This document shows, one piece after another, positions 6,201 through 6,285 of a DNA stretch of 6,285 bases. Position numbers and translations under genes: made by a program. Within the stretch, counting starts at the first letter, position 1. Every line of letters starts with the position of its first letter. The stretch is from NCBI GenBank assembly GCA_003156495.1, contig PMHC01000304.1, positions 1 to 6,285 of the forward strand, given 5' to 3'. The notes beneath the pieces are model-generated. The model did not search any database. It was given only the letters and a program-made list of their open reading frames with translations, and had not been told where the DNA came from. Source of the DNA: Acidobacteriaceae bacterium. GTDB taxonomy: Bacteria; Acidobacteriota; Terriglobia; Terriglobales; Acidobacteriaceae.

Positions 6201-6230
6201 TGACCGTTGGTCAATATTGAGATACGGTCA
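6201..6230. promoter_or_regulatory. 30-bp nested dyad, probable repressor operator
   Basis: The outer arms TGACCGT (6201-6207) and ACGGTCA (6224-6230) are exact inverted copies. Centred on the same axis (6215.5) is the perfect palindrome TCAATATTGA (6211-6220), so 12 of 15 base pairs are symmetric. A second, overlapping dyad, TGACC-GTT-GGTCA (6201-6213), occupies the left half; a degenerate form of it begins at 6218, 17 bp further on. TGACC-N3-GGTCA is a common form of TetR-family operator. The site covers the expected transcription start and ends 3 nt before ATG 6234, so binding should shut off the plus-strand gene, possibly by its own product. Any effect on osmC is uncertain because its promoter was not located. 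Confidence 0.6.
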
Positions 6231-6233
6231 AAA

Positions 6234-6285
6234 ATGAATAAGAGTCAGAAAAATTCCACTCCTCTCGCTCCTCCCGCCCCAGGCC
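6234..6285 (+). CDS. Start of a plus-strand gene, possibly a TetR-family regulator (cut by right window edge)
   Basis: Only 17 codons are visible: MNKSQKNSTPLAPPAPG. A short, polar, Pro/Ala-rich leader ending in PG is common just before the helix-turn-helix domain of TetR-family repressors (often continuing as GRP or similar), but no domain lies inside the window. The stronger argument is context: the ATG stands 3 nt after a dyad of TetR-operator type, downstream of a TTGACA promoter, and divergent from osmC, as in many self-repressing regulator genes. There is no clear Shine-Dalgarno sequence; the region upstream is taken up by the operator. The gene call rests on promoter, operator and open frame; the family is an inference. 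Confidence 0.5.
   Translation, partial: MNKSQKNSTPLAPPAPG

Noticed and set aside
1..6285. Mobile element, CRISPR array or phage/defence island
   Set aside because: No transposase, integrase, terminal inverted repeats, target duplications, spaced direct repeats or defence-protein motifs are visible; the gene content is ordinary chromosomal.

Overview
The window looks like chromosomal DNA from an Acidobacteriota bacterium, probably the Terriglobia/Acidobacteriaceae side of the phylum. This is inferred from the large Oar-like TonB-dependent receptor with an N-terminal carboxypeptidase-regulatory-like domain, a family greatly expanded there. It is also consistent with a moderately GC-rich genome that has AT-rich promoter regions. 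No species can be named from the sequence.

Layout, left to right. Positions 1-425 (minus) hold the N-terminal part of a DEAD-box RNA helicase that runs off the left edge. Positions 426-896 hold no convincing gene. Positions 897-1643 (minus) hold a complete cutC. Positions 1644-1776 carry a strong rho-independent terminator. Positions 1777-5208 (minus) hold a 1143-residue outer-membrane receptor of the Oar-like TonB-dependent family; it dominates the window. Positions 5209-5679 are a mostly AT-rich regulatory interval with a cluster of palindromes and a doubtful small membrane-protein frame at 5412-5633. Positions 5680-6069 (minus) hold a complete OsmC-family protein. Positions 6070-6233 are a divergent control region. 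Position 6234 starts a plus-strand gene cut by the right edge, of which only 17 codons are visible.

The genes do not form one pathway. The receptor has its own leader region and terminator and looks monocistronic. cutC and the helicase are separate housekeeping-type genes on the same strand. The right end is the most informative part: osmC and a plus-strand gene diverge around a sigma70-like promoter whose start region is covered by a 30-bp nested dyad (TGACCGT / ACGGTCA around TCAATATTGA). This is the usual look of an autoregulated TetR-family repressor gene, but the regulator's DNA-binding domain lies outside the window, so that identity is an inference.

I found no CRISPR array, tRNA, rRNA, insertion sequence, integrase or phage gene. 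I found no clear sign of a wholly new system. The best leads are the nested operator at the right end, the palindrome cluster upstream of the receptor, and the small hydrophobic frame between osmC and the receptor.
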